A stretch of 64,000 nucleotides of DNA, from contig NCEE01000010.1 of NCBI GenBank assembly GCA_002280555.1, forward strand, positions 186,001-250,000. The letters run 5' to 3'. The notes beneath the pieces were generated by a model. That model searched no databases and was not told the DNA's origin. It worked only from the letters and a program-made list of their open reading frames with translations. Source of the stretch: Sphingomonas sp. 32-62-10. Its GTDB lineage: Bacteria; Pseudomonadota; Alphaproteobacteria; Sphingomonadales; Sphingomonadaceae. The number at the start of each line of letters is the position of its first letter. Within the stretch, counting starts at the first letter, position 1. The position numbers and the translations under genes are program-made. This document shows, piece after piece, positions 1-8,608 of the stretch.

Positions 1-258
1 TTCGCCTTCACGATCCGGATCGGTCGCCAGGATCAGGCGGTCGGCGGTCTTGGCCAGATCGGTGATCGCTTTGAGCTGCTTGGCCTTGTCCGCGTAATTT
101 TCCCACTCCATCGCGAAATCATGATCGGGATCGACCGATCCGTCCTTCGCCGGCAGATCGCGGACATGGCCGTAGCTGGCGAGCACCCGGTAATCGCTGC
201 CCAGATATTTCTCGATGGTTTTCGCCTTGGCGGGCGATTCGACGATCACAAGCTGCAT
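1..258 (-). CDS. topA: DNA topoisomerase I, N-terminal part (cut by window edge)
   Basis: The first 86 residues of a type IA topoisomerase, which relaxes negative supercoils by single-strand passage. The start ATG is at 258. The protein opens with MQLVIVESPAKAKTI, the TOPRIM entry motif with its catalytic glutamate, and the visible part stops at the second TOPRIM motif DPDREGE (about residues 80-86). The rest lies outside the window. In many alphaproteobacteria topA follows dprA; here dprA lies upstream on the same strand, but two unrelated genes separate them. About 190 bases before the next gene probably hold its promoter. The motifs are seen directly; the identification is secure. Confidence 0.95.
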   Translation of the reverse strand, partial: MQLVIVESPAKAKTIEKYLGSDYRVLASYGHVRDLPAKDGSVDPDHDFAMEWENYADKAKQLKAITDLAKTADRLILATDPDREGE

Positions 259-450
259 GGGGGTTCGGGCTTCCTTACGTGTACGCGCGAGGGTGGCGGG
301 GGAGAACGCCCGGCGTCAAGCCGTTGCCGATATACGGCCTGCCACCCGCCTGACAATCGCCAGCGGGTTGAATGGGGCGCGGCGTTAGGAGATTATTGAC
401 GGATCGGGGCCAGGCTTTCGGTTCGGGTACGTTGGCGTAGGGGGATGGCG

Positions 451-1149
451 ATGGTGATCGGCTGGATGGCGTTCGCGATGCTCGCCTTGGCGCCCGCCGA
501 TTATTACATCGATCCCCAGCTGGAAGCCGATGTGCTCGCGGAACTCAACCGCGCCCGCGCCGATCCGCAGGGCTATGCCGATGATCTGCGCGAATATCGC
601 AACGGGTTTGACGGGTTGGTCGCCTATTCGCGCGAAACCCCGGATGGCATCATGACCAAGGAGGGCGCGGCGGCGGTGGAGGAGGCGATTGCCTTTCTCG
701 ATCGCCAGTCGCCGCTCCCGCCGCTTGGTGAAACCGGCCTCCTCAGCAAGGGGGCGGGCGATCTCGTCGCCGATCAGGGCCCAACCGGGCGGGTGGGGCA
801 TATCAGCGCGGGCGGGCTCAACCCCAGCGCGCGGATGCTGCGCCACGGCGGCGGGGCCTATGTCGCCGAAGTCATCACTTATGGCCCGCCCGATCCGCGC
901 AGCGTGGTGCGCCAGTTGATCGTCGATGATGGCGTCGCCCGGCGCGGCCACCGGTTGCTGGTGTTTTCAGGCCTATACCGTTTTGCCGGAGTCGCCTGCG
1001 GGCCGCATGCGACCTATGGCGCAATGTGTGTTGTCGATATGTCGGCATCGGCGGATGGCCGCCCGGTGGTACCGCGCGACTCATCGGCAGCGCTGGCTAC
1101 CTTGATTGAGGACGATAGCGATCGCGAGGGCCAGCTTCAGTCCCCGTAA
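451..1149 (+). CDS. CAP/SCP-like secreted protein
   Basis: A 232-residue protein. The N-terminus looks like a short export signal (hydrophobic to about residue 17, ending LALAPA). The stretch VLAELNRARADPQGYA (about residues 27-42) is the hallmark opening helix of CAP-domain (SCP/PR-1) proteins, and GHISAGG follows near the centre. CAP proteins are usually extracytoplasmic; their bacterial substrates are poorly known. I chose the ATG at 451 because AGGGGG lies about 6 bases upstream; an in-frame ATG at 445 would sit directly on that motif. It is transcribed against its neighbours topA and the 174-residue gene, so it probably has its own promoter. Confidence 0.7.
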   Translation: MVIGWMAFAMLALAPADYYIDPQLEADVLAELNRARADPQGYADDLREYRNGFDGLVAYSRETPDGIMTKEGAAAVEEAIAFLDRQSPLPPLGETGLLSKGAGDLVADQGPTGRVGHISAGGLNPSARMLRHGGGAYVAEVITYGPPDPRSVVRQLIVDDGVARRGHRLLVFSGLYRFAGVACGPHATYGAMCVVDMSASADGRPVVPRDSSAALATLIEDDSDREGQLQSP

Positions 1150-1180
1150 TCGAGGTCGGACCGAAGCGAGGCGATCTCTG

Positions 1181-1705
1181 CTAGTCATAGCCGCATAGAT
1201 AGTCATCGTTTCTCAATCGCTGGCAATCGCGAATCCGCTCTCCTGTCAGCGCTGCCATGTCGGCGCTCGAAAAGGTAGCTGGATGCTGGCGTGGCGAGTG
1301 GATGATGGCGCGACCGCCGTCCGGAACGCCCTCAATGTACCGCATCGACCTCGCACCGCCGGCCGTTGCCGGGCCGAAATCTTCGGCATGCCGAGCGAGG
1401 TACAGGCGCGCGAGCGTCCACCGACCGATGCTGCTCACCGGTGACACCAGCAGCAGCGCAATTACCAGCACAAACGCGGGCGCAAAACGGCGCCATGCGC
1501 GATCGCGTCGAATGAGCCCCTCGCCAATGCCGATAATCGCCCCAAGCACTGCGATGAACCAAAGGCCGAACGCGATGAGCGCGCCAAGGAGCCAGATCGA
1601 TTGAACCAGGTAATCGTAAAGAAACCAGCTGGTCAGCAGAAGCAACGCCATCGCGACCGCAAACCACTCCAGCGTCGTCAAACCTGGTTTCAATCTGACG
1701 ATCAT
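1181..1705 (-). CDS. hypothetical membrane protein
   Basis: A 174-residue protein I do not recognise. Three hydrophobic segments are visible (about residues 13-32, 36-58 and 74-92), followed by a soluble C-terminal half of about 80 residues, which would face one side of the inner membrane. Its ATG overlaps the dprA stop by four bases (ATGA), so it is translationally coupled to dprA and probably the last gene of a plsY-dprA operon. Nothing shows a role in DNA uptake beyond that position. Confidence 0.6.
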   Translation of the reverse strand: MIVRLKPGLTTLEWFAVAMALLLLTSWFLYDYLVQSIWLLGALIAFGLWFIAVLGAIIGIGEGLIRRDRAWRRFAPAFVLVIALLLVSPVSSIGRWTLARLYLARHAEDFGPATAGGARSMRYIEGVPDGGRAIIHSPRQHPATFSSADMAALTGERIRDCQRLRNDDYLCGYD

Positions 1706-2814
1706 TTTGTGCTCACCCGTCCGCCCGCATGCCGTTCCAGCCGTCCGGCCAGTTCCAGTTCAAGCAGCACCGTCTGGACGATCGCCGGGGCCAAGCCCGA
1801 TTGGCGGATGAGCTCGTCCACCGACACCGCAACCATTCCAAGCAACGCGATGATCGCGCGGCGGTCGGCGTCGCTCGCATCCTCAGGCGGTGCAGCGCCG
1901 AATGGACTGGCGGGCGCGCGAACCATGCGGGCGTCGATCGGGCGGATCTGATCGATAATGTCGGCGGCGTTCTGTACCAATGTCGCGCCGTCGCGGATCA
2001 GACCGTTGCAACCTTGTGCGCGCGGATCGATTGGGCTGCCGGGCACCGCCATCACCTCGCGCCCCGCCTCACCCGCCAGCCGTGCAGTGATGAGCGAGCC
2101 TGATTTCGGCGCGGCCTCGACCACCACCGTCCCCAGCGCGAGTCCGGCGATGATCCGGTTGCGTTGCGGAAAATGGCGCGCGAGCGGCTCGGTGCCGGGC
2201 GCGTGCTCGGTGATCAGCAGGGCCTCGCGCGCGATCCGCTCCTGCAGCTCGGCATTTTCGGGCGGAAAGACGATATCGATCCCGCAGGCAATGACGGCAA
2301 TCGTGCCTCCATCGCTGCTATCGGCCCCCAGCGCGCCGACATGCGCGGCTGTGTCGATCCCCCGTGCCAGGCCTGAGACCACCGCGAGCCCGGCATCGGC
2401 CAGATCATGCCCCAGCTGGCGCGCAAAGCGGCACGCGGCGGCAGAGGCATTGCGCGCGCCCACCATGGCCACGCTCGTTCGCTGCAGGAGCGTAAAGTTG
2501 CCCCGAACGATCAGCGCGGGCGGGGCAGATTCGAGCTCGGCCAGTAAGGGCGGATAATCGATGTCATCGCTGAACAGATAGCGCGCGCCGAGTCGGGCGG
2601 TCGCCACCATCTCGCGCGTGATCGCACGGGGATCGGCGAGCACCGGGGCCCGCCCGCCGCCGCGAGCCGCCAGCATCGGAATCGCTTCGATCGCGGCCGC
2701 CGCCGACCCAAAGCGCGCGATCAGTTGTGCATAGGTGACGGGGCCGATATTCGCTGACCGGATCAGCCGAAGCCGATCCGCCGCCGTCTGACCGTCCTTG
2801 GTGTCGTCAGCCAT
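1702..2814 (-). CDS. dprA: DNA-processing protein DprA
   Basis: A 370-residue DprA/Smf protein. The family binds incoming single-stranded DNA and loads RecA during natural transformation. The Rossmann-like core is recognisable by MVGARNASAAA, VSGLARGIDTAAH and the HFPQRNRIIAGL segment. The C-terminal 70 residues form the DprA winged-helix (VSVDELIRQSGL ... ELAGRLERHAGGRV). The start overlaps the plsY stop by 8 bases and the stop overlaps the next gene by 4, giving a tight plsY-dprA-hypothetical operon. Length and motifs match the family. Confidence 0.95.
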   Translation of the reverse strand: MADDTKDGQTAADRLRLIRSANIGPVTYAQLIARFGSAAAAIEAIPMLAARGGGRAPVLADPRAITREMVATARLGARYLFSDDIDYPPLLAELESAPPALIVRGNFTLLQRTSVAMVGARNASAAACRFARQLGHDLADAGLAVVSGLARGIDTAAHVGALGADSSDGGTIAVIACGIDIVFPPENAELQERIAREALLITEHAPGTEPLARHFPQRNRIIAGLALGTVVVEAAPKSGSLITARLAGEAGREVMAVPGSPIDPRAQGCNGLIRDGATLVQNAADIIDQIRPIDARMVRAPASPFGAAPPEDASDADRRAIIALLGMVAVSVDELIRQSGLAPAIVQTVLLELELAGRLERHAGGRVSTK

Positions 2815-3412
2815 TCTTCGTGCCGATGCGCGGCTCGGTGCCGCTCATCAGCCGGTCGATATTCTCGCGGTGCTTCCACAGCACCAGCAGGCCAAGCGCC
2901 AGCAGCAGCAGCACGATATCGAATTTGCCGAAATAGGCCGCGCTCACCGGTGCGCTGATCGCCGCCAGTATGCCGGCGACCGACGAGATGCGCACCGTCG
3001 CCAGCAACCCGAGCCAGATCACCGCGTACACGACCGCGCTCGGCCAGTGCAGCGCGAGCACGATGCCCATTAACGTCGCGACACCCTTGCCGCCCTTGAA
3101 CCCCAGCCAGACGGGATAGAGATGGCCCAGAAACGCGCCCGCGGCGGCGACCACGCCGTGGCCGGGGAACAGAGATTCGCTCAACAAGATTGCGACCGCA
3201 CCTTTGGCCGCATCGAGCAGCAGTGTCGCTGCTGCCAGACCCTTGCGGCCGGTACGCAGCACATTGGTCGCGCCGATATTGCCCGAACCGATCTGGCGCA
3301 AATCGCCCGCGCCCGCCGCCCGCGTCAGCAGCACGCCGAACGGGATCGATCCGAGCAGATAGCCCAGCACCAGCGCGCCTGCGGGCCCTGCCCAAAGATA
3401 CTCGGTTGCCAA
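2807..3412 (-). CDS. plsY: glycerol-3-phosphate acyltransferase PlsY (TTG start)
   Basis: An integral membrane acyltransferase that moves the acyl group from acyl-phosphate to glycerol-3-phosphate, the first step of phospholipid synthesis. It works after PlsX, whose gene is at 45.8-46.8 kb. Family signatures are GYLLGSIPFGVLLTR, GSGNIGATNVLR and GFKGGKGVAT, with about five membrane helices. I place the start at TTG 3412, preceded by GGGGGAG about 8 bases upstream, giving 201 residues, the usual family length. An in-frame ATG at 3472 would add 20 atypical residues. It is the first gene of the plsY-dprA operon and is divergent from murI. Confidence 0.9.
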   Translation of the reverse strand: MATEYLWAGPAGALVLGYLLGSIPFGVLLTRAAGAGDLRQIGSGNIGATNVLRTGRKGLAAATLLLDAAKGAVAILLSESLFPGHGVVAAAGAFLGHLYPVWLGFKGGKGVATLMGIVLALHWPSAVVYAVIWLGLLATVRISSVAGILAAISAPVSAAYFGKFDIVLLLLALGLLVLWKHRENIDRLMSGTEPRIGTKNG

Positions 3413-3522
3413 AACTGATGCTCCCCCACGAAACCCCAAGATAGCCGGTCGCGCGCAGGGTGCAATGTCCACGATCGGTCAGCGCGGTTGCCTTGAGCGA
3501 TTGTCGCGCTAATCCGAAGCCA

Positions 3523-4317
3523 ATGGATCAGCGGCCGCTCCTTTTCTTCGATTCCGGCATCGGTGGGCTGTCGGTTCTGGCCGCAACCCGCGCACTGCTG
3601 CCAACCGCGCCTATTGTCTATGCTGCCGATTCGGCTGGATTTCCCTATGGCATTCGAACCGAGGCGGAGATCGCCGCGCGCGTGCCTGCGCTACTCGGGC
3701 GGCTGGCCGAACGATATCACCCCCGGCTTATCGTGATTGCGTGCAACACCGCGTCGACAATTGCGCTGGCGGCCGTGCGCTCCGCGCTCGACTTGCCGAT
3801 CGTCGGCACCGTTCCCGCGATCAAACCCGCCGCGCTGGTCAGTCGCACGCGCACGATCGGGGTGCTCGGCACTGAAGCGACCGTGCGCCAGCCCTATGTC
3901 GATGATCTGGCGGCGCGCTTTGCCGCCGACTGCACGGTGATCCGCCACGGGTCAGCCGATCTGGTCGAGGCGGCCGAGGCACGGTTACGCGGGGAGGCGG
4001 TTGACCCAGCACGGTTTGCGGCAGCGTTGGATGGGCTGTTCGCCCAACCGGGTGGCGCGGCGATCGACACCATCGTGCTCGCCTGCACCCATTTCCCGCT
4101 GGTCGCCGATGATCTTGCCGCCGCTGCTGGTCGGCCAATCAGCTTTGTCGATGGCAGCGCCGGAATCGCGCGCCGGGTCGCGTATCTGACACAAGGCCAG
4201 GATTGGCCGGCCAAAGCGCGCACCGGCACCGCAGTTTTCTCGTTACTGGACGACCGCGCCCGCGCGCTCGCCCCAGCGCTTATGGCGCATGGATTGGACG
4301 AACTGGCAGCGCTGTAG
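3523..4317 (+). CDS. murI: glutamate racemase
   Basis: A 264-residue Asp/Glu racemase that makes D-glutamate for peptidoglycan. The N-terminal FDSGIGGLSVL motif and the two catalytic cysteines in IACNTAS (C74) and LACTHFPL (C188) are present. The ATG at 3523 is chosen because the protein then starts directly before the FDSGIGG motif; an in-frame start at 3460 would add an unrelated leader. It is divergent from plsY and convergent with the gluzincin gene, with 2 bases between the two stops. Confidence 0.95.
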   Translation: MDQRPLLFFDSGIGGLSVLAATRALLPTAPIVYAADSAGFPYGIRTEAEIAARVPALLGRLAERYHPRLIVIACNTASTIALAAVRSALDLPIVGTVPAIKPAALVSRTRTIGVLGTEATVRQPYVDDLAARFAADCTVIRHGSADLVEAAEARLRGEAVDPARFAAALDGLFAQPGGAAIDTIVLACTHFPLVADDLAAAAGRPISFVDGSAGIARRVAYLTQGQDWPAKARTGTAVFSLLDDRARALAPALMAHGLDELAAL

Positions 4318-4319
4318 CA

Positions 4320-5864
4320 CTATTGCTTGCTTGGCGGCGTTTCTGGCTTTGGCGGTTTGGCGGCAGCAAGAACCGCGTCGTTCGTAGCCCCCGAATCGAG
4401 CAGCTTCAGCATCGCCAGCGCTCGATTCGCCGGTCCTCCATGCGGGTTGAAGGCAACAGGTGCCAGCGCTCGGCGCGCGCCCGGTCGATCGCCCTGAACC
4501 AGTAACTGGATCGCCACCGTTTGCCGCAGGCCATTGTCTTGCGGCACCAGGTCCATGGCGCGAACGAGCCCTTGAACAGCGCTGGCATTAGGGCGTTCGC
4601 CGGCGCGACCAAAGGATTCGTAGTATAGGACAAAGGGCAGCGCGAAGTTGGGATCGATGGCATTGGCTTTCAGGTACCAGCGCCGCGCTTCACGCCACAC
4701 CGCCGGATCGGTTGCTTTCGCCGCCGCTGCCCGCCGCATCGCGACCATCCCCTTGTAAACCAGCGCCATCAGGTTCTTGGGGTCTGCAGCCAAAGCACGG
4801 TCACACGCGGCCAGCGCCGCATCGTCGTTATTCGCATCATATTCGATTTCAGCGAGGGCGCGCTGCACCCAGCTGTTCGCCGGATAGGCGTTGCCGACAG
4901 CCCGTGCCTTGGGCACCAGGGTTTGCGCGGTTTTGGTATCGACCCCGACCGCCGATCGCAGCCGAAACGGCATCATCGCGGCCTGCCCAGCATCGAGCGG
5001 CTTGATCGTTACCGGATCGGCCGGGAGCTTGCCGGGCGGGATAGCTGCCGCAGCAAGACTGCGCTGATTGCGATACGCACCCAGTTCGCGGTCAAGCTTG
5101 GTCAGATCACCGAAAATCTGCTCAGCCGCGGCCAGGCTGGGCACCCCCTGGTTGACCAACTTGATATAGGCGTTGAACTGGCCCGGGCGGGTTTTGCCAA
5201 GCATCAGATAATGGGTCAGCAACCACCCGCGCGCATATTTCTGGATCGTTTCAATGTCGTCCAGCGCGCGCTCGTCGCTCGACAGCAGCGCGCGCGCCGC
5301 CATGGGGTTGTTGGCCTGAATTTGCTCAATCCGCGCATTGTTGGCGCCACCGATCATGATCGATCCATCGGGGCGAATGATCGCCGTCGCAAAAAACTCA
5401 GCGAGACCTTCGGTCACCCAGCCGGGATAGTAATTCTCATTGTTGCTGAGGGTGACGTGATGGGCATATTCGTGAAACAGGACCAGCTTGGAATTGAATT
5501 CGCGATTACCTGCTGCCACCGATTGCGGCGTGACGATCAGCGATCCCGTTGCCGATGGCCGGTAAAAACCGACAACCTGACCGGAACGATCGCGCGCGAG
5601 CGACTGGACCGCATCTTCATTGTTGACGACATAGATCGTCACACGATTGGCGCTTTCCGCCTCGTCGCGCGGATTGGGAAACAGGAAACGCATCGCACTG
5701 TCGAACCGCTCGAGCTGGGTGGCGAAGTCCTTCAGCGCACTCGGCGACATATCGGCATAGATCAGGAAGCGCTTGTGGCTCGCCTCCAGCCATTCGGCGT
5801 GCGCGGCGGCGGGCAGGGCGACACTGGCCAGTAAAACGAGCAGCTTTGCGAAAAATCTTGTCAT
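4320..5864 (-). CDS. exported gluzincin-type metallopeptidase with TPR-like C-terminus
   Basis: A 514-residue protein with a clear signal peptide (cleavage after AAAHA, about residue 23). HEYAHH at residues 131-136 and TEGLAEFF about 15 residues later form a gluzincin zinc site (HExxH plus downstream Glu), as in DUF1570-like proteins. From about residue 320 the sequence becomes helical and TPR-like (ALAEIEYDANNDDAALAACDRAL, then another repeat around residue 400). It probably acts in the periplasm or on the cell surface; the substrate is unknown. Similar sphingomonad proteins of about 500 residues occur as single genes. It stands alone here, convergent with murI. Confidence 0.7.
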   Translation of the reverse strand: MTRFFAKLLVLLASVALPAAAHAEWLEASHKRFLIYADMSPSALKDFATQLERFDSAMRFLFPNPRDEAESANRVTIYVVNNEDAVQSLARDRSGQVVGFYRPSATGSLIVTPQSVAAGNREFNSKLVLFHEYAHHVTLSNNENYYPGWVTEGLAEFFATAIIRPDGSIMIGGANNARIEQIQANNPMAARALLSSDERALDDIETIQKYARGWLLTHYLMLGKTRPGQFNAYIKLVNQGVPSLAAAEQIFGDLTKLDRELGAYRNQRSLAAAAIPPGKLPADPVTIKPLDAGQAAMMPFRLRSAVGVDTKTAQTLVPKARAVGNAYPANSWVQRALAEIEYDANNDDAALAACDRALAADPKNLMALVYKGMVAMRRAAAAKATDPAVWREARRWYLKANAIDPNFALPFVLYYESFGRAGERPNASAVQGLVRAMDLVPQDNGLRQTVAIQLLVQGDRPGARRALAPVAFNPHGGPANRALAMLKLLDSGATNDAVLAAAKPPKPETPPSKQ

Positions 5865-6006
5865 TGCAGGCCCCGATGCGATCGCATTAACTTATCGGGC
5901 AGAGGCTAGAGGCGATAATCGCCTGACGGAAAGTGCTTTTTTGCCGGATGGTGGGTAATGGCGTGCCGGATCGTCGCAAGATGTGCGCTGGAACGCCGTA
6001 GCGCCG

Positions 6007-6456
6007 CTAGGCCAACCCGATCGCGAGCGTGATGCCGCCAAGACCAATCGAAAGAGGGACGCGCAATGAAAGCCACCATGCGGGCGCGATGCCGATTTTC
6101 TGGAGCCGCCAGTCGACCACCAGCGACGCGATCAACCCCGACCCCAGCGCGATCATCGACGGGCCGGGCCAGGTGCCGCCGGTTGCCCACGGCCAGGCGC
6201 TGGCGAGCGCGATCAGCGAGGGGATGACGGCAGCGACCCACAGCCATTTGGGCGCGCGTTCCCCGGCGGCAGCGGCGAGGCCCCACCACAGCCCGCCCAG
6301 AAAGCTGAAGATCAGCGCGGCATAGGCATAGGCCATCGCCAGCGCGGTGAAGCGCCAGTCGGGGTTGTTCTCCAACAGCACATAGCCTGCCGCCAGTTGT
6401 GGTAGCAGTCCGGCGAAACCGAGCAGGCGGGGCAGCGACGGGGTCACAATCGTCAA
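6007..6456 (-). CDS. DUF3429 family membrane protein
   Basis: A 149-residue, very hydrophobic protein with four to five predicted helices. LLGFAGLLPQLAAGYVLL, YAALIFSFLGGLWWGLA and the Trp-rich middle are typical of DUF3429. No biochemical role is established that I know of. Its ATG overlaps the btaB stop by four bases (ATGA), so it is translationally coupled as the third gene of the betaine-lipid operon. That position suggests, without proving, a role in lipid headgroup handling, membrane placement or the phosphate-stress response. Confidence 0.75.
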   Translation of the reverse strand: MTIVTPSLPRLLGFAGLLPQLAAGYVLLENNPDWRFTALAMAYAYAALIFSFLGGLWWGLAAAAGERAPKWLWVAAVIPSLIALASAWPWATGGTWPGPSMIALGSGLIASLVVDWRLQKIGIAPAWWLSLRVPLSIGLGGITLAIGLA

Positions 6457-7082
6457 CCCTTGGCAGCGGAGAGCCGCCCGGCCCAGGCATAGCCGCGGTA
6501 AAGCGGGGTGAACTGGTCGGTGAGGCCATGCGCGCGCGCGATTTCGCCCAGTACCTCGGGTAGCGCGCGGCGTGGCTCGACGTCGAACTGCGCGAGCCAG
6601 CCGAACAACAATCGCTTGAACGCACCCGGCAGCTGCTCCTGCTGGCCGAAATCGACGATATCGAGCCGCCCGCCCGGCGCGAGCTTGCCCGCCCCTTCAC
6701 GAAGGGCGCCCTGCCAGTCGGGGATCATCGACAGCGTATAGCTCTGGAACACGCGGTCGAACGTATCGACGCCGAACAGCGCTTGCGCATCGAACGCGGT
6801 GGCATCGCCCTGCGCCAGCATGATCCGGTCCGACAGGCCAGCGGCGGCCACCTTGGCGCGTGCGGTTTCAAGCATCGCTTCGGAGATATCGATGCCGAAA
6901 TAGCGCGCATCGGGCCACGCGCGCGCAGCAGCGATCAGGTTGCGCCCCGTGCCACAGCCGATCTCGATCACGCTGCCGCCGGGCGGCGGCGCCAGATCGC
7001 GGATCAGCCGATCACGGCCGAGCAGATAATATTTGCGGGTCAGGTCGTAGAAATGGCGCTGCGTCCGGTAGATCGCATCCAT
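6453..7082 (-). CDS. btaB: SAM-dependent N-methyltransferase BtaB
   Basis: A 209-residue class I methyltransferase. SAM motif I is VIEIGCGTGRN (residues 38-48), followed by an acidic strand end (FGIDISEAML). The FYDLTRKYYLLGRDRLI opening is typical of BtaB-type phosphatidylethanolamine-methyltransferase relatives. In Rhodobacter, BtaB adds three methyl groups to diacylglyceryl-homoserine to give the betaine lipid DGTS. It starts 23 bases after btaA, whose product makes its substrate, and that pairing is the main reason for the specific name over a generic methyltransferase. The start ATG at 7082 fits the family length of about 210. Confidence 0.85.
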   Translation of the reverse strand: MDAIYRTQRHFYDLTRKYYLLGRDRLIRDLAPPPGGSVIEIGCGTGRNLIAAARAWPDARYFGIDISEAMLETARAKVAAAGLSDRIMLAQGDATAFDAQALFGVDTFDRVFQSYTLSMIPDWQGALREGAGKLAPGGRLDIVDFGQQEQLPGAFKRLLFGWLAQFDVEPRRALPEVLGEIARAHGLTDQFTPLYRGYAWAGRLSAAKG

Positions 7083-7105
7083 ATGCCCCGCATGGCCGGT
7101 GTCGC

Positions 7106-8329
7106 TCAGGCGGATTCCCCCAGCACATACAGGTGCACGCCGCCATAGATCGATGAACGATCCCGCTTGGTGTAATCGAGCGACTCCTCGGCCCAATATT
7201 TCCAGCGTGACAGGATCGCATCTGGCACGCGGCCAGGCAGGATCGTCTCGACGCCTGCGGTGCGGAACAGCACGCGCGCATTCGGCTTGGCAGTCCGGGT
7301 AATCTCCGCCCAGAGGTTGGTCAGAATCTCGTCGGTCATCCAGTCCTGCGCATCAAGCAGGACATAGCGATCAAGCGAGGTATCGGGCATTTCGCGCAGA
7401 TACTCGATGAAATTGGCGTGGCGCACCTCAACCCGATCGACGCGGGCGACGATATCGGTGTAGTTCGCTTCCTGCAGATAGGGCGGCAGCGAGACCGCCG
7501 GGCCATCGCCATAGCCGCGGCCAAAAGCCTGCATCGCGAAATAATTGTCTTTCAAGTCAAAATCGCAGGCCAATTTTTCCAGCCGTTCGCGCAGCACCAC
7601 GGCCATCTTGTTGTCGCCGGCCAGCGCTTCATATTGCGACGGCGGAATGCCAAGGCCAAACAGCGATGCGGGCTGATCGGTCAGCCAGCGGATAAATCCC
7701 TTGTCGAACACCGGCGCGATATCCCGGTCGAAAATCTCGCGCTGTTCCTGCATCGAATTAGCGGCGAGCATCACCTTGGGGTCGACGCCGTTCAGCTTGG
7801 CAATGAAATGCGCCGCACCAATGAAATTGCCGAGCAGCCCGCGCTTGTACACGCCCTTGGCAAAGCCGCCAATCCGCCGGCGGCCAATCATATCACGGCC
7901 TTCCCAATAACGCTTGGTCGGCTCGTCCAGATGGGGGCGAACATAGCGCTTATAGGCGGCGATGTTTTCCTTGGAATTGGCGCGCGCGAAGAAGCGGTGG
8001 AAGGCGGCGTAATCGGGCAGCTCACGCGCCGCGATAAGCTTGAGCTTGTTGAGCGCGATATGCGCGGTGTTCAGGTCAACTGCGGTAATCGCCCGCGGGT
8101 TCGCGGTCAGATAGCTCAGGACGTTGCAGCCGCCGGACGCGATCTGGACGATGTGGCAATCGGGGGTAACCGCCAGTGCCTCGAGATCGACTTCGGGGTC
8201 TTCCCAGATCTGGGCATAGACAAGCCCGCGAAACGCAAAGGTAAAGGCGCGTTCGAGCAGGCCTTGCTTGCTGAGGTGATCATGGCGGTGAACCGCACTG
8301 CGCACAGCTCGGTTTCGCGGGGCTTTCAT
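7106..8329 (-). CDS. btaA: S-adenosylmethionine:diacylglycerol 3-amino-3-carboxypropyl transferase BtaA
   Basis: A 407-residue DUF3419 protein. BtaA transfers the aminocarboxypropyl group of SAM to diacylglycerol, forming diacylglyceryl-homoserine. Visible family features are GLVYAQIWEDPEVDLEAL, the SAM loop IASGGCN (residues 63-69), ITAVDLNTAH, and the C-terminal second SAM-like segment DRYVLLDAQDWM followed by ARVLFRTAG. The start ATG at 8329 has AGGAG 8 bases upstream; an in-frame ATG at 8386 lacks one. It is first in the operon btaA-btaB-DUF3429. In other alphaproteobacteria the pathway is switched on by phosphate limitation; I could not identify a convincing Pho box in the 280 bases upstream. 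Confidence 0.92.
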   Translation of the reverse strand: MKAPRNRAVRSAVHRHDHLSKQGLLERAFTFAFRGLVYAQIWEDPEVDLEALAVTPDCHIVQIASGGCNVLSYLTANPRAITAVDLNTAHIALNKLKLIAARELPDYAAFHRFFARANSKENIAAYKRYVRPHLDEPTKRYWEGRDMIGRRRIGGFAKGVYKRGLLGNFIGAAHFIAKLNGVDPKVMLAANSMQEQREIFDRDIAPVFDKGFIRWLTDQPASLFGLGIPPSQYEALAGDNKMAVVLRERLEKLACDFDLKDNYFAMQAFGRGYGDGPAVSLPPYLQEANYTDIVARVDRVEVRHANFIEYLREMPDTSLDRYVLLDAQDWMTDEILTNLWAEITRTAKPNARVLFRTAGVETILPGRVPDAILSRWKYWAEESLDYTKRDRSSIYGGVHLYVLGESA

Positions 8330-8444
8330 CACGGGTCTCCTGGGCGCTTCGCTAGCCGCCGATACCGCCACCGCGCGGTAAAGCAAAGCCGTTTCGAATC
8401 GCTGTCCCGGGGGGCGATGGCTAACCGGCCTATCGATGCGTAGT

Positions 8445-8481
8445 AAAAGGGGCCTGCCGCCGAGGGGCGACGGCAGGCCCC
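8445..8481 (-). terminator. intrinsic terminator downstream of the fasciclin gene
   Basis: A perfect 11-bp GC stem, GGGGCCTGCCG (8449-8459) paired with CGGCAGGCCCC (8471-8481), closes an 11-base loop. Read on the minus strand, the stem is followed directly by TTTT. It lies about 130 bases after the fasciclin stop and before btaA, so it should separate these two minus-strand transcription units. Confidence 0.75.
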
Positions 8482-8608
8482 GGGAGCCCTGCTTTGGAGG
8501 GACAGAAGCTCCATGCCCTTCATGTGCATAAAGGACGGTAGAAACTACGACGCCGCCGCATCGGTGGATGCAGCGGCGTCAAAAGTTTTTGCGCAAAGGC
8601 AAAAAAAG

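Noticed and set aside
4923..5834. A 303-codon frame antisense to the gluzincin gene
   Set aside because: No recognisable domain; the opposite strand encodes a signal peptide, HEYAHH and TPR-like repeats.
5911..5925. AGGCGAT-A-ATCGCCT palindrome followed later by TTTTTT as a terminator
   Set aside because: The T-run is 17 bases away from the stem and the site is upstream of, not after, the gluzincin gene.
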